Below are positions 36,101 through 47,024 of a DNA stretch of 64,000 nucleotides, piece by piece. The DNA is from Saksenaea vasiformis B4078. Its lineage: Eukaryota; Mucoromycota; Mucoromycetes; Mucorales; Saksenaeaceae. The translations under genes and the position numbers were made by a program. Position 1 is the stretch's first letter, and the number at the start of each line of letters is the position of its first letter. The stretch is from assembly GCA_000697055.1 (NCBI GenBank), contig JNDT01001934.1, positions 62,001-126,000 on the forward strand, given 5' to 3'. The notes beneath the pieces were generated by a model. That model did no database searches, was not told the origin of the DNA, and saw only the letters and a program-made list of their open reading frames with translations.

Positions 36101-37158
36101 AGCACAATAATGATCGCAATGTCGTATCTGGTAGTTCTATCTCGAATTGCATCCCTTCTGGAAAGAATACGATGCGTATTGAGTCCCACTGGAAAGTTTC
36201 TTATATCGGGATTATTCCTGCAAGACTAGATTTCCTCGTATACGTGAGATCCGATGAATATTATACCGCCGTGAAATTTTCGCGATCGGTATGAAACTCT
36301 TTAGTGGGCTTCCTGTTCACGTGTATGCTTGCAACCGGGCGTTCATCAGGGATGTTGTCAGTTATGCACCCTATGCCCCGATGCTTTGTGAAAGAACTGT
36401 ACGGACGAATCCTGCCATGCACTGCACATCCAATAACGGGGTAAATATGGCTCCGTGTAGGAATAAGCATTTGTCCGCTTATTTATTGATTATAAACGTT
36501 CTCGAGTTTGACGTGCTTATTGACACTTCCGAGAAATCTGCGTTTGCAATCCACGGTTTTGAAAGCATGCAACTTCTGTTCGGCATTGCCATCCTCACTT
36601 CGACTAAAAAGGCCAGAGTGTAATATGCCAGCTAAGGGCTGGAAAGCTAATGTACCATGTGTCATACTCACTGTGTCAAGGTTTGTGAGACCTTTTAGCT
36701 ATGCGACTCTGATTTGTGGGTGCATAGTAATTGACATGAGACACAGGGGTTGAACATGTGATCCTGTCAGGACGACAACGTTGTACCGAGATCAGTATTT
36801 ATCACACAATGTCAAACGATAAGCTTAAACCAAAGATATCGTCAAAATAAGAAACTTACGCAGTCAGCATCGAGGAACTGTGCACAGCAGACCAAAATTT
36901 ACATAATTACCAAGTAGTGAAGGGAAAAAAGAAAAGATAGTTATTTCCTTATGTCGATGATTTGTGGCGCGATTTATCTATCACCACTGTGCATGGGTCC
37001 CAAGTAAGTTCGAAAATTGTGATAGCAAAATCATCAACAGAAGTACAATTATTCAACCACGAATGCGAATATGCTGTATACATGCTTTTCTTTATAGAAT
37101 GCACATCGTCTTTTTCTTGGAACAAACACTCTAGCTTTTTTATTCTTCAACTCTATAT
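33182..37158. other. 4-kb gene-poor block
   Basis: I see no defensible gene. Frames of 60-130 codons occur on both strands but lack start context, splice structure or family motifs. There are two short inverted matches around CGCGAAAATTTCACGG (about 35659 and 36267) and hairpins (for example AGCCCAT/ATGGGCT near 35746). The block resembles old, decayed repeat DNA. Confidence 0.45.
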
Positions 37159-37458
37159 TTATTTGATACCCTATAAATAATGTGTTAGAAAGACGATTCA
37201 TGCAGAATACAACGTATAAACGTACGCGAGCCATGTTGACGGTACCCCAGACGGAACCGAGGAGACCAACACCGAGAATGGCGAAGGTGGAGTAGACGAA
37301 GAGCTTATCTCTGGGACCGCGAAGCCACAAGAGTTGGTTGGAGGGAGCCTATGCAAATGCATAAGCCATTTCTCGTCAAGTAGGTCATCCACATGTCAAC
37401 GTACCTGGTAGAATCTCTGCTGGGCAAGGATGTTGTTGGGTCTGTTGACGAGGGACAT
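37159..37458 (-). CDS. cytochrome c oxidase subunit VIIa-like protein
   Basis: Small single-helix subunit of complex IV in the inner mitochondrial membrane. Three exons (37458-37405, 37348-37226, 37170-37159) give 189 nt, 62 residues. N-terminal MSLVNRPNNILAQQRFYQ leads to LLWLRGPRDKLFVYST, the short basic segment before one membrane helix (FAILGVGLLGSVWGTVNMA) that is typical of COX7A proteins. The last exon is only 12 nt and codes GIK plus stop. Codon use is biased (CTC, GTC, AAC, GCC), fitting high expression. Confidence 0.82.
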
Positions 37459-38679
37459 GGCGAAAGTGTTTAGAAAGGAAAAAAAAAAGTCGCGCGATCT
37501 GGCAAGGGTGAAATAAAAAAAATGGCCCAATGACGTCAGTAAGCCATTGAGAAAAAAAGGTCGGACTTTCTTTTAACCACAAACGCTCGAACTGCTCGCT
37601 CGCTGCACTACCGGGCGCCGATCTCGTATCTAAGAAAGAGACAGGCTTGGAGCTCCTTAACCCGCATCCCCAGCAAGGAAAAATGGTTACGGGAATATAA
37701 CAAAACGTTGTGCCAATACAACAGTGTGATAAAGAGATGTACTAACGCTATCAAATCGCCGGTGTTGCTTTCTAATGGGTCTCTATGGCAGGAAGTTTGT
37801 GGCCACTGCAACCTGACCTAATAATATCAGCATATTTTAGTAGAATCAGAGGTGTTAAGCGGGCAAGTCCTACTAAAATATTATTACTAAAAAAAAAAAA
37901 GAAGGAAGTTCAACGCGCTATTACCGAACTGACTGTTGTATATGATTGTTCGTTAACAGATATATGCTTCCTCCGATTTACTTTCAAGTTCAGGGACACT
38001 GATGTACCATAATTTAGAGAGGTGTCAGATAGATAGCTTACGATTCTCTAATGAAGTCTGAAAGTAGGAAAATACTAAGGATTCGTTGAGTATCTGAGGA
38101 TCAATCGTTTAGGCTTAAATACACCAACGTGATGATATCCGTAGTATCTGTAGGCGCTCTATGAGGTTTAGTTTATGGACACTCAATTCGTAGGCACTCA
38201 TCTTATGGACGCTACTTCACAGATGCCCATGATTTCATCTTTATTTGTATAAGTTTAGAATTGCATTAAAATTTGGTAAGAATTTTGTCCAGCCGTCGTC
38301 AAAAACACGTTACATGAGTGTCTCTAAGCGCTAGATTCTGAGAGTCCATAGTGATTCCTGATCCTGAACAAAAGGAGAAGCGATAATTCGCTCTTGCTGT
38401 GGAACATGTCTGATAGAATGATGGTGAGAATTTATCATAAACATTATCTTCAGACAGCAATACAGAACTTGTTCTAGTCAAACATCCAGCGTAGTCACTA
38501 TAAGATTCTAACTTCTGGAGAACAAAGAGTAGGTCCTTGCGTCGGTCGGATACGCGTAGCCTTAACCCCGATTCGATCAACTGTCCAATGACGTTATCCT
38601 TCTGTGGCTTATGTTGGGGGATGCCTCTGGCTGAAACCCCGTCTGTGTGGTTGCCCTGTCTTATTCGAACGAACATAAC
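37459..38679. other. divergent intergenic region between COX7A-like and MIC19
   Basis: No gene is supported. A 130-codon minus-strand frame at 38691-38299 overlaps the MIC19 start and has no recognisable features. Around 38165-38230 a short motif like TATGGACACTCA recurs in degenerate form. Confidence 0.45.
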
Positions 38680-39400
38680 ATGGGCGCGCAACAGTCGAAG
38701 GCATCAGAGCCCGTCATTTTCTACAATCAGAACGTTCCATTGCAGGTAAGAGTATTTTCTTGTTGAGTTCTATACCATTCCTAATCTTCCTCTTGTCATA
38801 GTTCTCGCAGGGACTGGTGGACTCGCTGGAAAACCGCACCAAGAAGGTGAGAACCGCAACACCTGTTTTTATCGCCTGTATTTTTTGTATTCATCCCCGA
38901 GCGTAGAGTGCATCCGGCTCTGAATCGTCCAATGTTCGACCTGAGGAAGTCGAACAGGTTGTGCGTCAGCGCGTCGCGGAAGAGTTGCAACGCGCGCAAG
39001 AACAACAGGAGGAGATTAACAAGCAGCTCTACGGCGATATTGCGAAAAAGAATATTGACAATGATCACAATTCCGTTGCGATGGGCGCTGATATTGAAAG
39101 CATGATCCAAAGAATTCAGAGGTAAAAAAGGGAGGAGATAATCCGTTCAGACAATTTATCTTTCCCGCGATGGGGATTCACTAGATCATCTGGAAAGGAA
39201 ATTCCTGCCGAAATTGCGGAACGTCAAGAGGCTGTGGTTGCTTGTTACAGGTGGGTTTAGATGCATAAATGTCCAAGATATTTACTTATTGGGATAATAG
39301 AAAGAACGAATCTCGGCCGCTGGATTGCTGGGAAGAAGTGGAACAGTTCAAAGAGTCCGTGGCAAAGGCACAGAAGAAGTTCATTGCCGCGTACCAATAA
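38680..39400 (+). CDS. MIC19: MICOS subunit Mic19 (CHCHD3-like)
   Basis: Subunit of the MICOS complex that shapes crista junctions, on the inner membrane facing the intermembrane space. Five exons (38680-38745, 38802-38846, 38907-39121, 39185-39250, 39301-39400) give 492 nt, 163 residues. MGAQQSKASEP is an N-myristoylation-type start, typical of Mic19. VIFYNQNVPLQFSQGLVDSL is the conserved DUF1690 start, then a long charged coiled coil (RPEEVEQVVRQRVAEELQRA). A CHCH-type end carries AVVACYRKN and LDCWEEVEQF. Only one cysteine per helix is seen, as in other fungal Mic19 proteins. Confidence 0.9.
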
Positions 39401-40486
39401 ATTCCATAGATTGTTTTTTGAGTTTTCCTTCTGCATTGATCTGAGATTCGTATAATTAGTGTGATTCGAGACGTTGTCCATGGGAAAGATTAGTTGCATA
39501 CGAAGCGAATATCTAGCATTTTCTCAGGTACTTCCTGTCGTTAATCATGGCTTTGATACTCCAGTTTGCTACCACGCGTCTGAGCTTTTCCATTGATGCA
39601 TTCGTTAGACTGTAAGCCAAATATCATTCGTCAAAATTTGCCTACTCATCATTCCTTTCTGAAGCCTATGTGCGATCTTGTAGAACAAATGAATATCTGA
39701 AGGATTACTGTAAAATAACTTATAGGGCAGTAAATGAAGAAGATATTTATTGGGGTATGTTGGCTTTGAGCATTTCTCTTTGTAAAGGGAAAAGAAAATG
39801 TAATGCACATCTCTATATTTTCTTGATAGAAGAGTGTAACGAAATTGTAATTTAATTCTTCCATAACCTTCGATTATAAGCGATACATTTGTTCTATGTG
39901 ATCTTGGAAAGAGCAAATACTTTAAAGAAAAGAACGCGCATGTGGTTTCAGGGCATAACTGTTTGGACTATTCTATTGGTCAGTTTATAACATGATCCGC
40001 ACGGGTTTTGACGCTAAATCCTATTGTTGAGAATATGTTAAACAAATTATCTATAGAATAGCTGTGATTGACTAATCCTAGTAGTTGAAAGCAAAGCCGT
40101 TTGCTCAGTACGACCCGACAATACGATGAGAGTACATCCCCAATGAGATCGGAATATAGTATTTCAGACGCCGATCATTGTAACAAGCCTCCGATGATAC
40201 TTAAAAGTACAAACGAAGAAAGGTTGATATAAAGGATGGATATATGCAGATCACTAAAAGAGAAGGAGTACATCTAAGTGAGTATAATATACAAGGAAAT
40301 GGAATAAAGTTGTGTTTATCGTTACAGTTCAATGGGCAGTTGATGTGAAGCGATCATGTTGAAGCTCAGCCGTAAAACATGTCAAGAAAGAGCCGTCCTA
40401 CACAAAAAAAAAAAAAAAAATTGACTTGTTTGAATCTCGAGCGATTAAGCGTAATTCCTCAGGGATCCTGCAAGCTTGACAGAACC
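39401..40486. other. intergenic region, MIC19 to POL5
   Basis: About 1.1 kb of AT-rich sequence with no gene, RNA or repeat that I can support. An A17 run lies at 40404-40420, shortly before the POL5 start. Confidence 0.5.
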
Positions 40487-43400
40487 ATGGCAACGACAAC
40501 GCTTCAGCTTTACTGGGATCTTGCCTCATTTGATCCCAATGTGAGGCAAACCGCCGCACAGTCTCTGATTCGATCGCTTGCCGAATTCCAGTCCACTCAT
40601 GAACAGACACTTGAGAACACCGAGGAAATTGCTGATACCGAAGAAAAATTGGATGCTCTTTGTGCCTCTGATGTTTCCTATGCTGTACGACGTCTTCTTC
40701 GCGGTCTTCCATCCTCTCGACAAGGTGCTCGTCAAGGTTTCTCCTTGGCATTAACCGAGGTAAATTAAATCAAAAGCGTTTTATTCATCAACTCATTCGT
40801 TCATGATACAAGTTACTGGCTATTGTTGACATTGTTTCTGCAAAGCTTGTGCTTGATCTGCTATTCCAGTACACGGAACGTACCGGTGGTATGACTGGCG
40901 AGGAACAGCGTGATATGTTGTTTGGTCGCCTGTTCGGTTTAATGTCTATTGTTGCCTCGGGTATGATGACCCGAGAATCTACCACCGCCGAAGATGCCAA
41001 TCGCATCCTTGACAGCTTGGCTGATATGGTTAGCACAAAATCGTACCTGGCTGAAGTCTGCCATCATGTGGTCATCAATATGCTACCCTCGGTATGTCCC
41101 TTGAAAGCAGTAGTATCGGATAACTCATAACATTGCTTTAGATCAAAACCGCCGAGTACAAAGACGCTGCTGTGGAGAAAATCTTGGAACTGTTTTTGAA
41201 AGGCACGATCGCCACCGTTGATCAACTCAATCTCGTTCTTTCAGTTCAGCAACAACTTCCTGAAGTGGATTTAACCGCTCAGTTTGCAGGATGGAAGGGT
41301 ACAGATATTTTGGATTCGGCAAATCTTCATCGACTGTCTGTTATTCTGAAGGTATGTTGAAAGACGTGCCATGGTTTCAATTTCTTAATGTAATTGTGGA
41401 AACTTTATAGGCTGCGCCCTTGGAAGAGCAAGAGTCGCAAACAGAATGGAAACCGCAGCTTCACTCTGTTTGGGATCGCCTTCTTGCTATCTATTTCGAT
41501 ACTTCGGCTAATTCTCTTACGAATGGTGTTGCTGAAGGAGAACGTCCCAAGAAGAAGCAGAAAGCTTCCAAGAACAAGGAAGTTCGTAAGATCGCACCTT
41601 TCAAGGAGTTTTGGACTGTTACTGTTGATGGTAAGATTGAGATGGTTGATTTGACGATTGTTAATGAATCCATGTAGAATCTTTGTTTGAGCCCAATTCC
41701 ACTCACGGCCGCAAGTTCTGGGGTTTCCAGCTTGTCGAAAAGACATTGCCACGTCTTGCACCAGAGCAGATGCCATTGATCTTCACTGAGAACTTCATGC
41801 GTACGTTTATTAATAATCTTTCCTCAGATATTCGCTATTTGAACAAGGCAGCCAAACATACGGTAAGTTTTGGTTGAAAGGTGTTGTGCATAAAGCTGAT
41901 TGTCGGCTAGGCTACGGTTCTTCAACGCGTCGCAGAAGAGAACAAGCAAGTCGGATTTGCTTTGATTATTCAACTTCTTGGAAAGCATGGCCATCAAAAC
42001 TTCGACCGAATTACCAGAACAAGAACCGTTGAAAACTTGCTGCCCACTATGGATGCAGCTGGCATCAAGTCTTACCTCGAGTATTTGGCAGAAATCTTTG
42101 TCAAGTCTGATGCTGATAGGTACGATAAAAGAGAGAGAGAGAGATAGAGAGGGGGGGGGGGGGGATAAAAGTGCTCATCTTTCTGGTCATTCTAGCGCCA
42201 ATTCGAACCAATCTGATTCGCGACGAGAATGGGCCTTGAACCAGATGACTTTGTTGATCAGCAACACCAAGATTCCAAAAGAGGAAGAATGGGTTATGAA
42301 GCTTGTGCAATTTTTGATGGTGTACGCATTTTTCGACTGCAAGACCGCCAGCGCAAAGAACTCGTATTTCGAGGTAGGATGATAAAAACGATTTGTTTCG
42401 CAAAAACTGACGTAAACGACAATAGAACTACCGTCAACCTACCCCTGCTTTGTCTGACGCTGTACGACAGACTTGCAAGGAACGTTTCCAGAGTGTTCTT
42501 GTTGCTTTGTCCAAGTTACCTCCTGTGGAAAAGGTCAAGGAGCTATCAGGATCTGTCCTCAAGACCCGCCGGTTGAATGGCCTTACGAATGATGGAGAAT
42601 TGTGGGTGTATCGCGTATATCAGACCTATGAAAAATTGGAGAAGAACGAAAAGCAGCTTGTTTCGCTTGTTGAATCATCAAAGGAATCGCAGAATTTGCG
42701 TAAGAAGGCCGTGGTTATTGTGGACAATCTGCGAAAACAGGTACGATATACTATAGTGACGGTGTGAGATGCTCATGCTTGTGCTAGTTGCGCAAGGATA
42801 ATCAGGAGAACACTCACGACAGCCTGGAACGTGGATTTGAGATCTTATTTATCAATATCATTCTCCACTTGTTGATCGATGAAGATGAAGCGCAATCCGT
42901 TTTGGGTGATCTTTTGGATTGCTATGAGAAAACATTCAGTAGCAAGACTTCCAAGGCCAAAAAGTCGAAGAAATCTGCTCCTAAGGAAGAAGAACAGCAA
43001 CCTGAGCCCGTTGAAGTCATTGTCGATATTCTTGTCAGTTTCCTCACCAATCCGTCGCCTGTCCTGAAGAACCTTGCTGAGCAAGTGTTTGAAATTTTCT
43101 CGCACAAACTTACCAAGCAATCGCTCCAAATGCTTTTGAATGTAAGTTTGGATAGATGATAAAGATATATCAGGCTAAAGAAACGAGTAGATCTTGTCTG
43201 CAAGTGAAAACAAGAGCGGAAGCGAAGAGCTTTTCGGTGAAGATGCCGAAAGCGAAGAGGAAGATGATGATGTTGAGATGCTGGAGATGGATAGCGATAT
43301 CGAAATGATCGATGAGGATGAAGATGACGAAGTGGATGAAGAGTTTCGACAAAAGGTGGAAGAAGCCATGAAGTCCCAAGGCGTTCTTGCTGGTGATGAC

Positions 43401-44603
43401 GACGATGAGGCGGATTTGGACGATGATGCCATGGCTGCCTTTGATGACAAACTGGCCGAGGTCTTCAAACAGAAGAAGATTGAGAGCAAAGAAAAGAAAG
43501 GTAAGAAAAAAGAGATGAAAGGCCGTCCACTGATCAATGCAACACCAGATATGCAACAAAACATTGTTCACTTCAAGAACAATGTGATGGATCTCGTTGC
43601 CATCTACGTTCGTAAGAATCCCACCAATCCTCTGATCTTCGAGACCATCGTACCATTATTGAATGTCATCCGTTCCACACCTGCCAAATCTGTCACCAGT
43701 CAGTTTGTTGAAAAGGTTACTGCCTTTTTGAAGAACAAGCTGCCTAAATTGCCAGAGTATCCTAAAGAGTACGATGATACGATCTTCGACATTTTGCAAG
43801 CTGTGCATGATTTTGCAGCACAATCGAGCAGCAAAGAACTGTCTGAAATGTGCAACCAGCTTTCCATTTTCTTGCGAAAGTGCATTGTCGGTGGTGGTGA
43901 TTTTGAGATTAACGATGAAGTCTCGGCAAAGACCAAGAAGGGGCTCGACAAGATGATTTCCATTTACAGCAGTTCACTTACATTGTACATGACCAAAAAG
44001 TCAACACATTTCCCTCCCAGCATGATAGCCACTTTGATCCAACGTTTTCCGCATAGTTCATGGCCTTTGGTGAATTCGTTGGTTACCTATATCAATCCTT
44101 CAGAAACCGCAAATCACTATAGACACAATATTGCATGTCAGTGGGCTACGCTGCTGTTACAACGTTCGGTTGGCAAGGTGAGTCAGTTGACTCGGGGAGA
44201 AAAAATGTAGCAGTATAATAACAAAAACTTTCTCTTTAGAAATCCGAAGAATATAACAAACGATTTACCGACGTGGTTCCAGACATTGCTAAGAAGATAC
44301 ATGAGGCACTTGAAGCATCGTCAACGGAGCAGAAGAAGGGTTCACTTGATTATGAAAACATGCGAAACTTTGTTCGTTTCATTGCATTGGTACTTAGATT
44401 GCATCAGAAAGTGACAGGTGACAATGCAAAGGTAAAGTTTAGGCAAAACGGAGAAATAAATAGATTCTTACTTTTTACTACGATAGGAACTGCGCAAGAC
44501 CTGGAACGCCGATTTGATTTCCGGTATTACCTCCAATGACATGTACAATAAGCCTGCGATCCAAACGACGTGTAAACAAATTGCTAATATGCTAAAAAAT
44601 TAA
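40487..44603 (+). CDS. POL5: Pol5/MYBBP1A-type nucleolar protein (DNA polymerase phi family)
   Basis: Despite its family name it is a nucleolar factor for rRNA synthesis and ribosome assembly, not a replicative polymerase. Twelve exons (40487-40760, 40813-41091, 41142-41351, 41411-41630, 41678-41862, 41911-42119, 42196-42373, 42426-42740, 42788-43141, 43191-44176, 44240-44431, 44487-44603) give 3519 nt, 1172 residues. The N-terminal part is HEAT-like helical repeats with YAVRRLLRGLPSSRQGARQG and EEQRDMLFGRLFG. A Lys-rich patch (KKKQKASKNK) and, at about 740-850, a long acidic Asp/Glu stretch precede a second helical block. The acidic region is characteristic of the family. One intron (42120-42195) carries GA and a G15 run. 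Confidence 0.9.
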
Positions 44604-44793
44604 TTAAACTGGCATCGAACGTTCGAAATATCACGACCCCTCGTAGAGAGTAAAATCTTACCTTTTGGGATAGATTGTTTGAAGCACAAAGAAAAAGAAA
44701 AAAATAATACTTTCACGTGACTTAATGAAGTCGTTTCTGCCTCTGGTCTTTCCTTTTTTCCTCTTCTTCTTTCTCGCTTTTATATTTGCAGCT

Positions 44794-46889
44794 ATGGTTC
44801 CGAGGCTTGCAGAGGAGGAGGATGGCGAGCATTTGAGTCTTGTTGATTTCGAACCCGAATCGCTAGATGAATGCGGATTTCAATATAAACGACAGGCTAA
44901 CGCAGGCGATTCCTCAGAACGATCAACATTTCTTCATGATCTGGACATCAAACCAGAAATCGATACCGGCAACGTATCTAAAAGTTGTTTTTCGTTTAAA
45001 AAATTGTGGAAATACACTGGACCGGGTAAATAGTTACATCGGGCACATACCGCTTCGTTTACTGACCAAGCCAACTACTTGTTAGGATGGCTCATGTATG
45101 TTATCTTGTCCTGCAGACACCTTGGCCCTTTTTTTTTAATAGTTATTATTTGGTTTAGGTCTATAGCCTACTTAGATCCAGGCAATCTCGAGTCTGACTT
45201 GCAATCGGGAGCTGTGGCAGGCTATAGCCTCTTATGGCTTCTTCTGTGGGCACATGTGTTAGGTGATTGGACGGATTATAGTTTTTGTATACATTAACTG
45301 ATCAATGGCTCTCTTAGGTCTTATTTTTCAGCTCTTCTCTGCCAGATTGGGAACTATCACAGGTCGCCATCTAGCCCAATTGATCCGTCAGGGTTATTCT
45401 AAGCGCATGGCGCTTGTGTTATGGGCCTATGCACAGATCGCCATTATTGGCGCCGATATCATGGAGATCGTCGGCACTGCAGTCGCGTTGCATATTTTGC
45501 TGAAACTACCGCTGTGGGTCGGGGTCTTGCTTACTGCAACTGACACAGTGACATTTATGATGATCCAGCGTTATGGCATGCGAAAACTTGAGGCATTTTT
45601 CATGGTTCTCATCACCATTATGACGGTTTGTTTCTGGGTGGAAATGGTCGCCTCTAAACCAGACATACGTAAAATCGTGGAAGGAGTCCTTATCCCCACC
45701 GTCCCTAAGGATACTGAGGTACAAGCAGTGGGAATGTTAGGGGCGATTGTTATGCCTCATAATATGTTCCTACACAGGTAACAAATGCAAGACGGGAAGG
45801 ATTATCTCGTTATTGATTTGATTAAAACCTTAGCGCACTGGTCCGATCGCGTGATCTAGGCTCAGAACCAACCGTCAGCAAACTCAAGGAAGCGAATTTC
45901 TATTTTGCCATTGAATCAGCATTGGCACTGATGTTATCCTTCTTTGTTAATCTTGCGATTGTTGTCGTTTTTGCACAGGGTACAGTCAGTCACTGTTCTT
46001 CTTATCTTATGTACTGACTCCTTTTGCGCCACGCTAGTATTTTACAAGCCATCGGAAGCGGCCAGTATGATGCCCGGATTGGCCGATGCAGATGCAGTTT
46101 TAAGTGGAACCCTGGGTTCAGCTGCAAAATACCTATGGGCTGCAGGATTGCTCGCAGGTACAGAGAAATGCAGACTAGATGGTGTTATTAACCATTTTTT
46201 ATGTTCAGCGGGTCAAAGCTCGACTATGACAGGCACATTAGCTGGTCAGTACGTAACAGAAGGTTTCTTTGGCAATATATTCAAAAAAGAATGGCATCGT
46301 GTGGCTGTCACACGGGGTATCTCGCTCGTTCCGGGCATGCTTGTCGCTATTTTTGCTGTTGATCATTTTGATACGATGGGCGAATTACTCAATGTATTGC
46401 AAAGGTAAGAAAAGAAAAGGAAAGAAGACGGATAGGGTACTGATGTAGGCATCCATAGTGTCTGTCTACCTACCGTGCTGATTCCAATCATGAAATTATC
46501 ATCGTCACCCATGGTAGTACCCGCTGAATTTCGTCCGTCCTTGATTATGAACGGTTTATGCTGGTTGCTCACCGGCGTTGTTGTTCTGTTTGATGTCTTT
46601 TTATTTGCGAAACATGTGAATAGCTGGTGGTCATTGGTGATGATTGGATCACTAGGAAGTGCATATTTGGTAAGTGTGGAAACTCATGGTGAAACCGCTA
46701 TCTAATCTCCTTTGTTTTATGAAGCTCTTTCTTATGTGGCTGGCATGGCTGCCTCTAGATTTTCATCAAGATAGAGAAGGATGGGTTCCAGTCCCTATGG
46801 AGGATCATCAGGACGAAGAGAACACGAAACACGTCCGTGAGGAAGAAGGGCGGTCAAGCGAGGAAAGTTTAGCGTGGGAGCGTCGTTGA
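44794..46889 (+). CDS. NRAMP-family divalent metal transporter (Smf type)
   Basis: Proton-coupled Mn2+/Fe2+ importer of plasma or endosomal/vacuolar membranes. Nine exons (44794-45025, 45086-45095, 45159-45262, 45318-45777, 45834-45979, 46038-46157, 46209-46404, 46459-46669, 46725-46889) give 1644 nt, 547 residues. After a 75-residue acidic cytosolic N-terminus comes helix 1 with the metal-binding DPGN ([16 protein letters not shown]) and helix 6 with MPH ([10 protein letters not shown]). [18 protein letters not shown] is the conserved transport signature. About 11 membrane helices are visible. Exon 2 is only 10 nt and lies just before DPGN. An in-frame ATG at 44725 would add a hydrophobic leader; I prefer 44794 because TTTGCAG just before it looks like a 5'UTR splice acceptor. 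Confidence 0.92.
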
Positions 46890-47024
46890 CATTGCTTAAA
46901 GGGGAAAAAAGAAACACAAAGGGAAGGAAGGCTAGATCAGTTGTTCCTATAGAAGGCTGGATCTTTCATGTATCATACTAGGAAGCATTTTCTGTAATAT
47001 ATCACTCTATTTAGGAAACTTTTT

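Noticed and set aside
38299..38691. 130-codon frame antisense to the MIC19 start
   Set aside because: No features, and it overlaps a well-supported gene on the other strand.
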